From Streptococcus ratti FA-1 = DSM 20564 (GTDB lineage: Bacteria > Bacillota > Bacilli > Lactobacillales > Streptococcaceae), in contig NZ_AJTZ01000005.1 in assembly GCF_000286075.1 (NCBI RefSeq), positions 124,001 through 188,000 of the forward strand: a stretch of 64,000 bases of DNA. Direction: 5' to 3'. Below the pieces are notes generated by a model that worked only from the letters and a program-made list of their open reading frames with translations, searched no databases and was not told where the DNA came from. Position 1 is the first letter of the stretch. Each line of letters begins with the position of its first letter. Below are positions 37,806-46,616 of the stretch, in pieces. A program made the position numbers and the translations under genes.

Positions 37806-38459
37806 ATGTACAAAACATTAGTGATCAATGCCCACCCTGATTACAAAAATCGTCAGCACAATTCGACTCGTCTGGAAGATTACACTGTAAGACAGCTGCA
37901 ACAACGCTTCTCAGAGACAGAAGTGACAGTGTTAAATCTCTATGAGGAAACGATTCCACAAATCAATGAAACCACCTATGAAATCTATCGTAAAAATGCG
38001 GCTTGCATTGATTTAACTGCAGAAGAACAGGCGATTTTTGAGCGTTCCACAGCTCTGTTGAAGCAGTTCAAGGATCATCACCGCATTATCATTTCATCAC
38101 CACTTCATAACTTCAATATCACTGCCAGATTGAAAGATTATTTAGATAATGTGATGATTGCACGTGAAGTTTATCGCTATACGGAGTCAGGTTCAGTAGG
38201 CTTGATGACAGATGACTATAAGGTTCTTTACTTACAGTCTAGTGGCTCAATCTATACCAATCAAGATCGCTACACACCTTTGGAATTTTCAACCAACTAT
38301 CTGAGAGAAATGTTTGAAAACATCATGGCTTTTGATAAGTTCTATGTTGCTCGTGCTCAAGGTACCGATCTACTAGGTGCAGATAAAGAACAAATCTTTA
38401 CGACTGCCCAAGAAGAGGTCGATAGTATCTTAGATGTTTTTTTTACAAAAGAAAAATAG
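37806..38459 (+). CDS. FMN-dependent NADH-azoreductase / NAD(P)H quinone reductase-like
   Basis: Flavodoxin-fold reductase. Seen: LVINAHPDYKNRQHNSTRL (FMN phosphate loop region, about 4-22), IISSPLHNFNITARLKDYLDNV (about 96-117) and LYLQSSGSIYT (about 143). 217 residues. The ATG at 37806 has GGAGG upstream; the in-frame start at 37764 lies in the promoter. Expected to reduce quinones or azo compounds with NAD(P)H. Its last 85 codons are duplicated at 41728-41980. Confidence 0.85.
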   Translation: MYKTLVINAHPDYKNRQHNSTRLEDYTVRQLQQRFSETEVTVLNLYEETIPQINETTYEIYRKNAACIDLTAEEQAIFERSTALLKQFKDHHRIIISSPLHNFNITARLKDYLDNVMIAREVYRYTESGSVGLMTDDYKVLYLQSSGSIYTNQDRYTPLEFSTNYLREMFENIMAFDKFYVARAQGTDLLGADKEQIFTTAQEEVDSILDVFFTKEK

Positions 38460-38470
38460 CACAGAAGAGT

Positions 38471-38640
38471 GGTACTAGCCCCATAAAATGAGGTACAAAC
38501 AAAATACTCCTGTTTCTAGTTTACTAGATTTCAACAGGAGTGTTTTGTTATGGTCAAAAAAGCGTATTCGGTAGAAACCAAGTTAGCCTGCATCGAAATG
38601 AAAAAGGCAGGTAAGTCCAAGAAGAAGTCAGTAGGATCAA
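38471..38640 (+). mobile_element. IS3-family (IS861-like) left-end remnant
   Basis: Starts near TAGCCCCATAAAATGAGGTA, a terminal-repeat-like end, and encodes only the first about 25 residues of an OrfA (MVKKAYSVETKLACIEMKKA) preceded by a hairpin AACACTCC-like arm pair around 38505-38545. The rest of the element is missing. Confidence 0.6.
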
Positions 38641-38997
38641 AGTCAGAGTGGCAATGAGCGTTACAGGTAGTGTCCAACTCCACTTACGTTTGAATGGTCT
38701 GGATTTTTTCTGAGCTAGTGCTTTATTATAGGCATTCTCAAAATAGAGGTCAACCTAAGGCTTGAGAAACCAGTTGTAAGACATAAAACCAAATCCTAGA
38801 AGAACGATCAAAATAACATCTGGTCCCACCAGCCAATGTGTCCAACCTTTGGCTACATAAAAATCCTTAAAGAACGGAGAATACGACTTTGTCCCTCCTT
38901 AAATCATTTGAGCTTGACCAGTTCCTTTTTTGAAGAATCGGAGGGAGTCACCCTCGTTTTCAATATGCTGGTCTATCTTTTTTGATACAAATGGCAT
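38641..38997 (-). pseudogene. Degenerate small membrane protein gene(s)
   Basis: On the minus strand from the ATG at 38997 a 31-residue frame (MPFVSKKIDQHIENEGDSLR) is followed by a Shine-Dalgarno and a second broken frame containing FKDFYVAKGWTHWLVGPDVI, LLGFGFMSYNWFLKP, an in-frame stop, then LYFENAYNKALAQKKSR and KWSWTLPVTLIATLTL. At least one stop interrupts what reads like a two-helix membrane protein. Family not recognised. Confidence 0.5.
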
Positions 38998-39011
38998 GAT
39001 TTCCTCACTTT

Positions 39012-39923
39012 TCAGAATTCTGTTCCATAATTACAATAAAAAGCATAACTTTCTTTTGCCAACAACACGAAGTCTTCTACCATTTGGGAAACATTTTTGG
39101 TTCGCCATACAATACCGTACGATACTTTTTCTTTTATCTCCAGTGGCAATGTAGCAATGTGCTTATCTGGCACACAGATAAAATCAGGCATAATTGCAAT
39201 CCCCAATCCTCCCCTTGCCATGATACAACCAGTCATTTGATGATCAACATAGGTAATAGGAGAATTAGGGCATGCTGTGATAATATATTGCTCCATCTGC
39301 TTCATCTCTTCTGGACAACGAAGTGGTTCCAATAAAATCAACGGTTGTTTTTGCAAATCAGAAAACGATAAGGTCTCTTTTTGAGCAAGTTCATGCTTTG
39401 GAGATAGTACACACATATACTGTCCTTGATACAATTCTTGATAAGCAACCTGTGAGAGCTGAGTAACTTTGTCCTTAACAGTAAAAAGGATATCTACCTT
39501 CTCATCTTTGAATAGAACGTCCTTCCGAACATGATCAGTCACATTTAATTCCACTTGAATAGAGGGATACTTTTGATGAAACCGTTCTAAAATATCTGAT
39601 AAATGGAGCATAACCAAAGAGTTGTTCTCATATGCTATCACTAATCGGTTATCATATACTTCCGAATAATGACGAGCTTTTTCAACTCCCTTATATAAAT
39701 GCTCTAATAAATACCGACTTTCTTCATAAAAGCTTTCACCAGCTTTTGTCAACTCTACCTCTCGCTTTGTTCGTTTGAACAATTCAAATCCTAGCTCTTT
39801 TTCAAGTTGCTTAATTTGATGGCTTAATGTTGGTTGAGAAACAAATAGTTGTTGTGCAGTTAATGAAAAATTCAACGTTTCAGCTAAATTGAGAAATCCC
39901 TCAAGTTGTTTTGTGTCCATCAC
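39012..39923 (-). CDS. LysR-family transcriptional regulator
   Basis: 303 residues. N-terminal winged HTH: LEGFLNLAETLNFSLTAQQLFVSQPTLSHQIKQLEKELG (about 7-45), followed by the LysR substrate-binding domain. Divergent from the NmrA-type reductase gene with 120 bases between starts, the usual regulator-target layout. A+T-rich coding relative to the flanking core genes fits the island context. Confidence 0.9.
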   Translation of the reverse strand: MMDTKQLEGFLNLAETLNFSLTAQQLFVSQPTLSHQIKQLEKELGFELFKRTKREVELTKAGESFYEESRYLLEHLYKGVEKARHYSEVYDNRLVIAYENNSLVMLHLSDILERFHQKYPSIQVELNVTDHVRKDVLFKDEKVDILFTVKDKVTQLSQVAYQELYQGQYMCVLSPKHELAQKETLSFSDLQKQPLILLEPLRCPEEMKQMEQYIITACPNSPITYVDHQMTGCIMARGGLGIAIMPDFICVPDKHIATLPLEIKEKVSYGIVWRTKNVSQMVEDFVLLAKESYAFYCNYGTEF

Positions 39924-40043
39924 GTTCTCACTTATTCATTTTTTGAATATAGTATAACATATTTCAATTTCACATTCCCATTCATCCATGTTAAACTTAT
40001 CACAAAGTTAACTTTTATCATTAAAAAAATAGGAGACACATTT

Positions 40044-41006
40044 ATGCGGTATATTGTAACTGGTTGTGACGGCCAACTTGGTTGTCGCGTTGCACAAAAT
40101 ATGTTTAAGGAAGTTCCTGGAGAACAACTCATTTTTACCTGTCCTGATCCAAGTCGCATTGATCCTCAAAAGCGAAAATTATGGGAAGATGGAGGTGTAA
40201 CAATTCGTCAAGCCGATTATGATGACAAAGAAGGCATGATTCAAGCCTTTACTGGTGGAGAACGAATTTATTTTGTATCTAGTATTATCAACGGACCGAA
40301 GCGAGTACAGCAGCATAAAAATGTGATTGATGCTTGCAAAGAAGCAGGAGTTCAACATATTACCTATACTTCATTTTTCGGAGCCAACAGAGATGGATAC
40401 CATCAGTACGTTCTAGAAGACCATCGATCAACTGAAGCTTATCTAAAAGAATCTGGTATTCCATTTAATATTATGCGTAATAATCTCTATATGGAAAACT
40501 ACCTAACTGTTTCTGTCATTTTAGCCATGTTGAGCAATAATGTCTGGGGAACCAATGCTTGTGAAGGAAAAGCGACCTACATTGCTAAGGATGATAGTGC
40601 TCGGTGTGCAGCTGCATTACTGCTAGGAAAGGGTGAACCTAATAAAGATTATGATATTACCAGTCTTACTCCTATCAGTCAACGTGAAATTTGCCAGATG
40701 ATTTCGGAAAAATCTGGGATTGATTTTAAATTTGTTCCCATGAACGATGATGAATTTCGTTCTTACCTAGAAGCACTACATATCCCGACAACAACTGACG
40801 GTGATTTCTCTCAATCTCCTGTTCCTTTCTGTACCATGGATATGGTGACAAACGAAAAAGGGATTGCAGATGATCAGATGGGGATTGTATCACACGATGT
40901 GGAGCTATTAACGGGACGAAAACCTCTAGAAGTTGCCGATTTATTGGATACATATAGTTATGTTTGGAAAGAAAAGCTAAGCAACATCTATCAATTAAAA
41001 CGTTAG
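40044..41006 (+). CDS. NmrA-type NAD(P)-binding reductase
   Basis: Atypical short-chain dehydrogenase of the NmrA/QOR2 type. Rossmann start YIVTGCDGQLGCRVAQNMF (about 3-21) and the HITYTSFFGAN segment (about 104) are visible. 320 residues. The ATG at 40044 follows AGGAGA; a longer frame from 39906 covers the intergenic promoter region and is rejected. Probable NAD(P)H-quinone or related reductase controlled by the divergent LysR protein. Confidence 0.85.
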   Translation: MRYIVTGCDGQLGCRVAQNMFKEVPGEQLIFTCPDPSRIDPQKRKLWEDGGVTIRQADYDDKEGMIQAFTGGERIYFVSSIINGPKRVQQHKNVIDACKEAGVQHITYTSFFGANRDGYHQYVLEDHRSTEAYLKESGIPFNIMRNNLYMENYLTVSVILAMLSNNVWGTNACEGKATYIAKDDSARCAAALLLGKGEPNKDYDITSLTPISQREICQMISEKSGIDFKFVPMNDDEFRSYLEALHIPTTTDGDFSQSPVPFCTMDMVTNEKGIADDQMGIVSHDVELLTGRKPLEVADLLDTYSYVWKEKLSNIYQLKR

Positions 41007-41045
41007 GAGATAGACATGATTTCAAAATGATATTTTGGATTACTC

Positions 41046-41459
41046 ATGCATTTTTGGTTATCACTCTTTAATGGAGCTATCGTTACTTCTGTAATGATGT
41101 ACAAAAATACAGGAAGCTTAGTGTTAATACCATTACTGATATCCATTTTTCAAGCTTTTGTAGCATCCTTCGTAGTTGGTCTCATTATACCTGCAGTTCC
41201 TTTTGGTGCATACTTAGCTTCTGAGTATTTCACTTGCAAGTCAGGAACATTCAAATATATTCTAATTTCTAGTATTCCTGTCTGTTTGTTAATGGCGACA
41301 CTTCTGTCCTTCTTATTTGCCTTTCTCGCCATTGGGATTCGTCCAATTTTGTTACTAGCATGGTTAAGCGGCATCCCAATAGCCTTCATAATCTCTATGG
41401 TAACAACTGTATGTCTTACCCCTCTGGCATCAAAATTATCTACTTTATTATCTAAATAA
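41046..41459 (+). CDS. Four-helix membrane protein of unknown function
   Basis: 137 residues, hydrophobic throughout with about four helices; the sequence has an internal repeat feel (VASFVVGLIIPAVPFG / VTTVCLTPLASKL). It may be related to DUF2798-type proteins, not certain. No good Shine-Dalgarno precedes the ATG, and an upstream ATG in another frame (about 41029, MIFWITHAF) suggests the 5' end may be damaged. Confidence 0.55.
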   Translation: MHFWLSLFNGAIVTSVMMYKNTGSLVLIPLLISIFQAFVASFVVGLIIPAVPFGAYLASEYFTCKSGTFKYILISSIPVCLLMATLLSFLFAFLAIGIRPILLLAWLSGIPIAFIISMVTTVCLTPLASKLSTLLSK

Positions 41460-41460
41460 A

Positions 41461-41735
41461 TGGGTTCTATAATTTCTGTAGTGGGTAAATCCACTGTGGA
41501 AATTATGGAGCCTTTTTGAGTGTAGAAAAAAGTCCCATATGACTTCTAATGAAAAGCGATCAAACAACTCATTAGAAAGACTCATATGGAACAAGTAAAT
41601 CTTATCACAAATTTTCTCGGAATTAAAGGCAAAAATATCATTATCACTGATGAATATGATATAGGAACTCACTTAGAACTCCATGGGCACTTGGATTATA
41701 CTGCTCCTCAATGCCTTACCTGCAAGGGACAGATG
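41461..41735 (+). mobile_element. ISL3-family left-end and transposase N-terminal remnant
   Basis: Starts with a terminal inverted structure: GGTTCTATAATTTC (41462-41475) pairs with GAAATTATGGAGCC (about 41499-41512). A transposase start follows at 41586 (MEQVNLITNFLGIKGKNI) with the ISL3 N-terminal zinc-finger beginning (LDYTAPQCLTCKGQ). It stops after about 48 residues, where azoreductase sequence takes over. Confidence 0.65.
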
Positions 41736-41980
41736 ATTATAAGGTCCTTTACTTGCAGTCCAGCGGCTCAATCTATACCAATCAAGATCGCTACACACCT
41801 TTGGAATTTTCAACCAACTATCTGAGAGAAATGTTTGAAAACATCATGGCTTTTGACAAGTTCTATGTTGCTCGTGCTCAAGGTACCGACCTGCTAGGTG
41901 CAGATAAAGAACAAATTTTTGAAATAGCCAAAGAAGAAGTAAACGCAATCTTAGAGGTATTCTATACAAAGGAGAAGTGA
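41728..41980 (+). pseudogene. Duplicated 3' end of the azoreductase-like gene
   Basis: Matches the last about 85 codons of the gene at 37806 (from DDYKVLYLQSSGSIYT to FYTKEK) with mostly silent differences and a diverged end (EIAKEEVNAILEVF versus TTAQEEVDSILDVF). The first 60% of the gene is missing, replaced by the ISL3 fragment. Confidence 0.85.
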
Positions 41981-42240
41981 GTTATGCTATAGACAAGAGA
42001 GACTGACTAGGCTTCCATTTTGGTATAGCATGATTTTCTGAGTTCATCATTGACTTTAACTAAATTGGTGCGGACGGTATCCGTAAATTTACCAACCAAA
42101 AATACATCCATAGCGCAAGTATTGACATGTTCACTTTAGTCAAAAATGAGGAATGCCTAAACATATTGAATAATAGTATCTCTAAAAGTTTGAACGGTTG
42201 TTATCTCAATAAAAGGAACTATTTTATTATGTTAGCGATT
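41981..42240. other. Intergenic remnant sequence
   Basis: A minus-strand frame (about 42009-42117) encodes MDVFLVGKFTDTVRTNLVKV and stops after 35 residues. It resembles the tail of a larger gene, possibly mobile, but no family was identified. Confidence 0.35.
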
Positions 42241-42273
42241 TTTATGGTAAAATGGATTTAAGGAGGGTTGCAT

Positions 42274-43263
42274 ATGGACAAAAAAAGAAATTACAGGTGG
42301 GCGACTTTGGGAACAGGAGTCATCGCTAATGAATTGGCGCAAGCTTTAGCCAGTCAGGGACGTAAACTGTATTCAGTCGCTAACCGGACATATTCTAAGG
42401 GGCTTGATTTTGCAGCCAAATATGGGATTGAAAAGGTCTATGAGCAGATTGATGATGTGTTTTCAGATCCAGAAGTGGATATCATTTATATCTCAACGCC
42501 GCATAATACTCATATTAACTATCTTCGCAAGGCTTTAGCTGCAGGTAAGCATGTGCTTTGTGAAAAATCTATTACGCTTAATAGTGCTGAGTTAGAAGAA
42601 GCAGTTCGATTAGCTGAAGAAAATCAGGTCATCTTGGCCGAGGCTATGACCATTTTCCACATGCCCATTTATCGCAAGCTATCAGAAATCGTCGACAGCG
42701 GTCAGCTTGGTGATCTCAAAATGATTCAAATGAATTTTGGTTCTTATAAGGACTATGACATGACCAATCGTTTCTTTAGCCGTTCTTTGGCTGGAGGTGC
42801 TTTGTTAGATATTGGTGTCTATGCCTTATCCTTTGTTCGCTGGTTTATGCATTCAGCTCCAAACCAGATTGTCTCACAAGTCAAACTAGCGCCAACAGGT
42901 GTTGATGAAGAGGCTGGTATTCTTTTAACTAACGACCAAGGAGAGATGGCAACAGTAACCCTAAGCCTCCATGCCAAACAACCCAAACGAGGAACAGTTG
43001 CTTATGACAAAGGCTATATTGAAATTTACGACTATCCCCGTGGGCAAAAAGCAGTGATTACTTATACAGCAGATGGTCATCAAGAGGTCATTGAGGCTGG
43101 AGAAACAGCGCAAGCACTGGTCTATGAAGTTCAAGATATGGAAGCTGCTGTAGCGAATCAAGAAAATCGGATGCATCTAGACTACACAAGAGATGTTATG
43201 GCGATTATGACTAAGCTTCGTCAGGATTGGGGACTGCTTTATCCAGAAGAAGAATCTGTATAA
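42274..43263 (+). CDS. Gfo/Idh/MocA family oxidoreductase
   Basis: NAD(P)-dependent sugar or inositol-type dehydrogenase. N-terminal Rossmann RWATLGTGVIANELAQALA (about 8-26), the EKSITLN segment with the conserved Lys region (about 97), and a C-terminal alpha/beta substrate domain containing GGALLDIGVYAL (about 168). 329 residues. The ATG at 42274 fits AAGGAGGG; a TTG at 42268 is less likely. It stands as a single gene, closed by a terminator at 43350. Confidence 0.88.
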   Translation: MDKKRNYRWATLGTGVIANELAQALASQGRKLYSVANRTYSKGLDFAAKYGIEKVYEQIDDVFSDPEVDIIYISTPHNTHINYLRKALAAGKHVLCEKSITLNSAELEEAVRLAEENQVILAEAMTIFHMPIYRKLSEIVDSGQLGDLKMIQMNFGSYKDYDMTNRFFSRSLAGGALLDIGVYALSFVRWFMHSAPNQIVSQVKLAPTGVDEEAGILLTNDQGEMATVTLSLHAKQPKRGTVAYDKGYIEIYDYPRGQKAVITYTADGHQEVIEAGETAQALVYEVQDMEAAVANQENRMHLDYTRDVMAIMTKLRQDWGLLYPEEESV

Positions 43264-43349
43264 GCAGCAGCTGAGCCAAGTTTATCATCATTCATCTACC
43301 AAACTTTTGGATCTCGTAGTAAAAATAAACTGAAAAGATTATATAGCCC

Positions 43350-43388
43350 AAAAATCCGTTAATCAGCAGAAGATTAGCGGTTTTTTTG
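43350..43388 (+). terminator. Terminator after the Gfo/Idh/MocA gene
   Basis: AAAATCCGTTAATC / GATTAGCGGTTTT stem with one mismatch, followed by TTTT. Confidence 0.8.
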
Positions 43389-43482
43389 TGCTTTTAGTAT
43401 AGTCCTTATATGTTCACTCACTAGGCTGCATTCTTTAAGGAGCAGTGCTGCCTGTTATTGTTAAGCAGGGAAAGCTGTTCAG

Positions 43483-43511
43483 TTGACATTATAGACCAAA
43501 CGGTCTATAAT
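43483..43511 (+). promoter_or_regulatory. TetR-regulated promoter with nested operator
   Basis: TTGACA (43483-43488), 17-base spacer, TATAAT (43506-43511). A perfect palindrome TATAGACC-AAAC-GGTCTATA (43490-43509) fills the spacer, so repressor and RNA polymerase would compete. Autoregulation by the TetR protein encoded 24 bases on is the simplest reading. Confidence 0.85.
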
Positions 43512-43534
43512 TATAAGCAGAAGGTGAGGAAGTC

Positions 43535-44146
43535 ATGAAAAAAGCCTTAAAAACTCAGCTGACTCAGGAGCGGATCCTAGAGGCGGCCTTGATCGAATTT
43601 GCTCAAAAGGGTTACCGCTCTTTTCGGATCAATGAACTGTGTAAGAAACACGGCATTTCAAAGGGCGTGCTTTATCATAATTTTTCAGGTAAGGAAGAGC
43701 TTTATTTGTCTTGTGTGAGAGAGAGTTTTCAAAAAGCGGTCGCTGTCATTGGTGGAAAAGCTGATGACGTTCCCAGTCTATCAGACTATATGGAGAGGCG
43801 GCATCGTTTTTACAGAGAATTTCCCCATCATAGCCATGTCTTTTTTGAAGCTTGGCTGACAGCGCCGCCAGAGATTGCAGAGGCTATTGAGGCAGAGAAG
43901 GCTGTTTTTGAAGACTTGAATACAGAGGTCTCCCAGAAATTACTGGCTGAATCCAAATTAAAAGCAGCTATCAGTCCCTCACAGGCTATGGATTATCTGG
44001 CCTTTATTCAGCAGCTCTTTAGAAGCTATTATTTATTAGCTGAGACAGGCAATGATTTATCGTATTTTGTGAAAAAATATGAAACCGACCTGAATAAGGT
44101 TTTGGAACTGATGATTTACGGTATCTTAGAAGATGATAAAGAGTGA
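43535..44146 (+). CDS. TetR/AcrR-family regulator
   Basis: 203 residues. N-terminal HTH: TQERILEAALIEFAQKGYRSFRINELCKKHGISKGVLYHNFSGKEELY (about 9-56), typical of TetR; the C-terminal ligand domain is unassigned. AAGGTGAGGA precedes the ATG. Downstream membrane genes (44259 onward) are possible targets besides its own promoter. Confidence 0.9.
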   Translation: MKKALKTQLTQERILEAALIEFAQKGYRSFRINELCKKHGISKGVLYHNFSGKEELYLSCVRESFQKAVAVIGGKADDVPSLSDYMERRHRFYREFPHHSHVFFEAWLTAPPEIAEAIEAEKAVFEDLNTEVSQKLLAESKLKAAISPSQAMDYLAFIQQLFRSYYLLAETGNDLSYFVKKYETDLNKVLELMIYGILEDDKE

Positions 44147-44258
44147 TGATAAAGAGTGATGAGAAAGGATTAGGATTCATGATTAGAAGCCCAGTTTGAG
44201 GTATATTCCTCAAATCCATCGAAATAAAATAATATTTAAGAACAATAGGAGAATTCAT

Positions 44259-44777
44259 ATGTCTAAACAATTATCATGGTTGTCAATTTTTGCAGGAATC
44301 TTATCCATTATCACTGGTTTTTACCTTTTGGTAAATCCTGCCTTAAGTCTTTTATCTTTTGCCTTCTTGTTTGCCATTATTTTTTTGGTAAGCGGTATTT
44401 CTGAAATCAGTAAATATATCACAGCTGATAAGAAAAGAGGATGGGATTTGTTTAATGGAATAATGACGGTTCTTTTGGCTGTCTGGCTATTTTCGGGCAG
44501 CTTTATTGAAAAGGTTACCTTCATTCCATTTATCTTTGCCTTCTGGGCTCTATTTACGGGTGTTTCCAAAATGATTATGAGTTTTGAAGTTAAGAATGAA
44601 GATAAAAAACTTGGGAATACTTTACTCTGGACAGGGATTTTAGGCCTTCTGGCAGGACTTATCATGATGGGTCGTCCACTTATGACAGGTATTTTTGTGA
44701 CCTATACCATAGCTTTTGTCTTTATCTATCAAGGTATCGTGAGTATCATTTTCTACTTCAAGTCTAAAAAAGGGTGA
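44259..44777 (+). CDS. DUF308/HdeD-type membrane protein
   Basis: 172 residues with six hydrophobic segments, resembling the HdeD/DUF308 acid-resistance membrane family: ILSIITGFYLLVNPALSLLS near the N-terminus and the repeated GxxxxxxG helices. The ATG at 44259 has AGGAGAATT upstream; the longer frame from 44196 begins in non-coding sequence. It follows the TetR gene on the same strand and may be controlled by it. Confidence 0.78.
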   Translation: MSKQLSWLSIFAGILSIITGFYLLVNPALSLLSFAFLFAIIFLVSGISEISKYITADKKRGWDLFNGIMTVLLAVWLFSGSFIEKVTFIPFIFAFWALFTGVSKMIMSFEVKNEDKKLGNTLLWTGILGLLAGLIMMGRPLMTGIFVTYTIAFVFIYQGIVSIIFYFKSKKG

Positions 44778-44824
44778 TTAAAAAAGAAAGTCTATTATCT
44801 TAACATGTAAAGAGGGGAAGAGGC

Positions 44825-45184
44825 ATGGTTAAAAAATCAGACAGGAAAAAGAAGCCTTATCAGATTTTGTGGCATATTATTAAGGTAACTCATTTTACAA
44901 AATTTATTTTGTCCTTTCTATGTTACCTTTTTATAGCGGCTGTGATTTTGCTTTTTACAGAGCCGGCAATTAAAAATTTTAGCGACAGTATCTGGTATTG
45001 TTTTGTCTCTTCCACAACTCTTGGCTATGGGGATATCGTTGTCACAACAGCCATTGGCAGAATTGTCAGCATTATTCTGGCTCTTTATGGCCTTCTCTTT
45101 TTTGGCTGTCTGTCGGGGATTGTGGTGACTTACTATATGGAGGTAAACAAAAACCTGCTCCAAAAAGATGATGAAAAAGACTAA
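44825..45184 (+). CDS. Two-helix potassium channel protein
   Basis: 119-residue ion-channel subunit. Two membrane helices flank a pore loop with the K+ selectivity filter TTLGYGD (about residue 66-72), as in KcsA-like channels. Charged basic N-terminus, no C-terminal RCK domain, so gating ligand is unclear. AGAGGGGAAGAGG precedes the ATG. It lies 36 bases before the ClC gene, suggesting joint ion homeostasis. Confidence 0.85.
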   Translation: MVKKSDRKKKPYQILWHIIKVTHFTKFILSFLCYLFIAAVILLFTEPAIKNFSDSIWYCFVSSTTLGYGDIVVTTAIGRIVSIILALYGLLFFGCLSGIVVTYYMEVNKNLLQKDDEKD

Positions 45185-45220
45185 TTGCTTCTGTAAAAAG
45201 AATGTGAAAGGAATATAAGA

Positions 45221-46426
45221 GTGATAAAAAAACAAGATCTTTTCTTCTTGCTTTACGGTTGTTTTCTGAGCAGTCTGATTGCTTTGGCAGCCTTTCTTTT
45301 TTTAATGGCTGAGAAATTTGGTAGCCATCTGCTTTGGGAAAGCTGGGGGCACTCCGTGCCTTTTCCCATCCTCTATAAAGCTCTTTTACTGTTGCTTGGA
45401 AGCTGTCTTATTTATATCTTTAAGCGCAAATGGGGCAATCTTCCCCGAACAAGCCACGAGCTGATGAAAGAATTGAAAGAACATCAGACGGTCTCCTACC
45501 GCCATACTTGGCGCAGTCTGTTCTTGGCTCTGCTTATCCTTGTTATGGGAGCAGGAGTTGGGCCTGAGGCACCTTTGTTGGGGGCAGTCATTGCCTACTC
45601 TGTTTGGCAGGCAGATAAATTGCGCTATGTCAGAGCCCAGGCCAGCCAGTTTGCCCACTTGTCTGTCAAAGACAAACTAGTACGGCTTTTCCATCCTAGT
45701 CAATACCTTTTGACCTATCCAGTCAGCCAGCAGGGAATGGATAAGAAAGGGCGGCTGTTCTTTATCGTCAATGGCCTGCTTGTCTTTATCCTTCTCATGC
45801 AGATGACCGATCAGCCCTCCTTTATTACCAAACTGGGAGACAGCCATTGGCAGGCAAAAGAGCTCCTCTTGATTTTGCCATTGTTTCTCTATGGTCTTCT
45901 CTTTGGGCATATCTATCATTGGGGAGTGAAAAAAGTGAAAGCAGTGTTTGGAAAGTTTTCTATATCCTTACTGGGAAGAATCCTACTTGGTGCGGCTTTT
46001 ATCTTTTTCATCTCCGTCTTTGCACCGTCTTTGCTTTTTTCGGGGCAGCATGCCATGCCCCTCGTTCTTGATATGGGTGTGGAGATGCCAGCCTTCGCTT
46101 TGATAGCTTTGTCATTGCTTAAGCTTCTCTTTTTGGAAGTTTGTCTTGGAACTGGCTGGACAGGAGGGGATATTTTCCCGGTTGCCTTTGCTAGTATCCT
46201 ACAGGGCTTTGCCCTTGCCCAGCTTCTGCCAAGCTATGATAGCCTTTTTGTGGTCTTAGTGGTCAGTCTCTCCTTATCAATGCTTCTGCTGCAGAAAGAG
46301 TGGCTAGCAGGTGTCTTTATCTCACTCTTCTTCCCAATCAAACTCTGGCCAATTACCCTGCTTTTGATTATTTTATTTCGTGTGCTAAAAAAGTGGGGAG
46401 CTAGCAATATGAAACATTTAGTCTGA
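45221..46426 (+). CDS. ClC-family chloride channel/transporter
   Basis: 401 residues with about ten membrane segments. The motif GAGVGPEAPLLGA (about 109-121) corresponds to the ClC GxGPE selectivity region, with Ala instead of Gly after the Glu; a second signature GTGWTGGDIFPVAFAS is near residue 310. The gating Glu is present, so it may act as an H+/Cl- or F- exchanger. GTG start at 45221 with AAAGGAAT upstream. Confidence 0.82.
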   Translation: MIKKQDLFFLLYGCFLSSLIALAAFLFLMAEKFGSHLLWESWGHSVPFPILYKALLLLLGSCLIYIFKRKWGNLPRTSHELMKELKEHQTVSYRHTWRSLFLALLILVMGAGVGPEAPLLGAVIAYSVWQADKLRYVRAQASQFAHLSVKDKLVRLFHPSQYLLTYPVSQQGMDKKGRLFFIVNGLLVFILLMQMTDQPSFITKLGDSHWQAKELLLILPLFLYGLLFGHIYHWGVKKVKAVFGKFSISLLGRILLGAAFIFFISVFAPSLLFSGQHAMPLVLDMGVEMPAFALIALSLLKLLFLEVCLGTGWTGGDIFPVAFASILQGFALAQLLPSYDSLFVVLVVSLSLSMLLLQKEWLAGVFISLFFPIKLWPITLLLIILFRVLKKWGASNMKHLV

Positions 46427-46493
46427 TGATAGATTGGAGGGTGAGCTCTGTACCATCAGTAGATATGATAACAAACCTAAAAGATTTGCTAAG

Positions 46494-46533
46494 ACTAAAA
46501 GACTGCGTAAGTTTGCTTGTGCAGTCTTTCTTT
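46494..46533 (+). terminator. Terminator after the ClC gene
   Basis: AAAAGACTGC / GCAGTCTTTC stem with a longer loop, then TTTT. A second hairpin at 46580-46616 (AAAACCCACA / TGTGGTTTTTT) follows. Confidence 0.7.
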
Positions 46534-46579
46534 TAGAAAAGAAAATTATATTTAAAAAATTAGGATATTTTAAAGTGAG

Positions 46580-46616
46580 TAAAACCCACAGTCAGCAAAC
46601 GCCGATTGTGGTTTTT
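46580..46616 (+). terminator. Second hairpin after the ClC gene
   Basis: AAAACC(CA)CA and TGTGGTTTTTT arms with a 16-base loop and a terminal T-run; tandem terminator or the end of a small transcript. Confidence 0.6.

Noticed and set aside
38641..38997. Intact membrane protein gene on the minus strand
   Set aside because: An in-frame stop after NWFLKP and a short first frame show it is broken; listed as a pseudogene.
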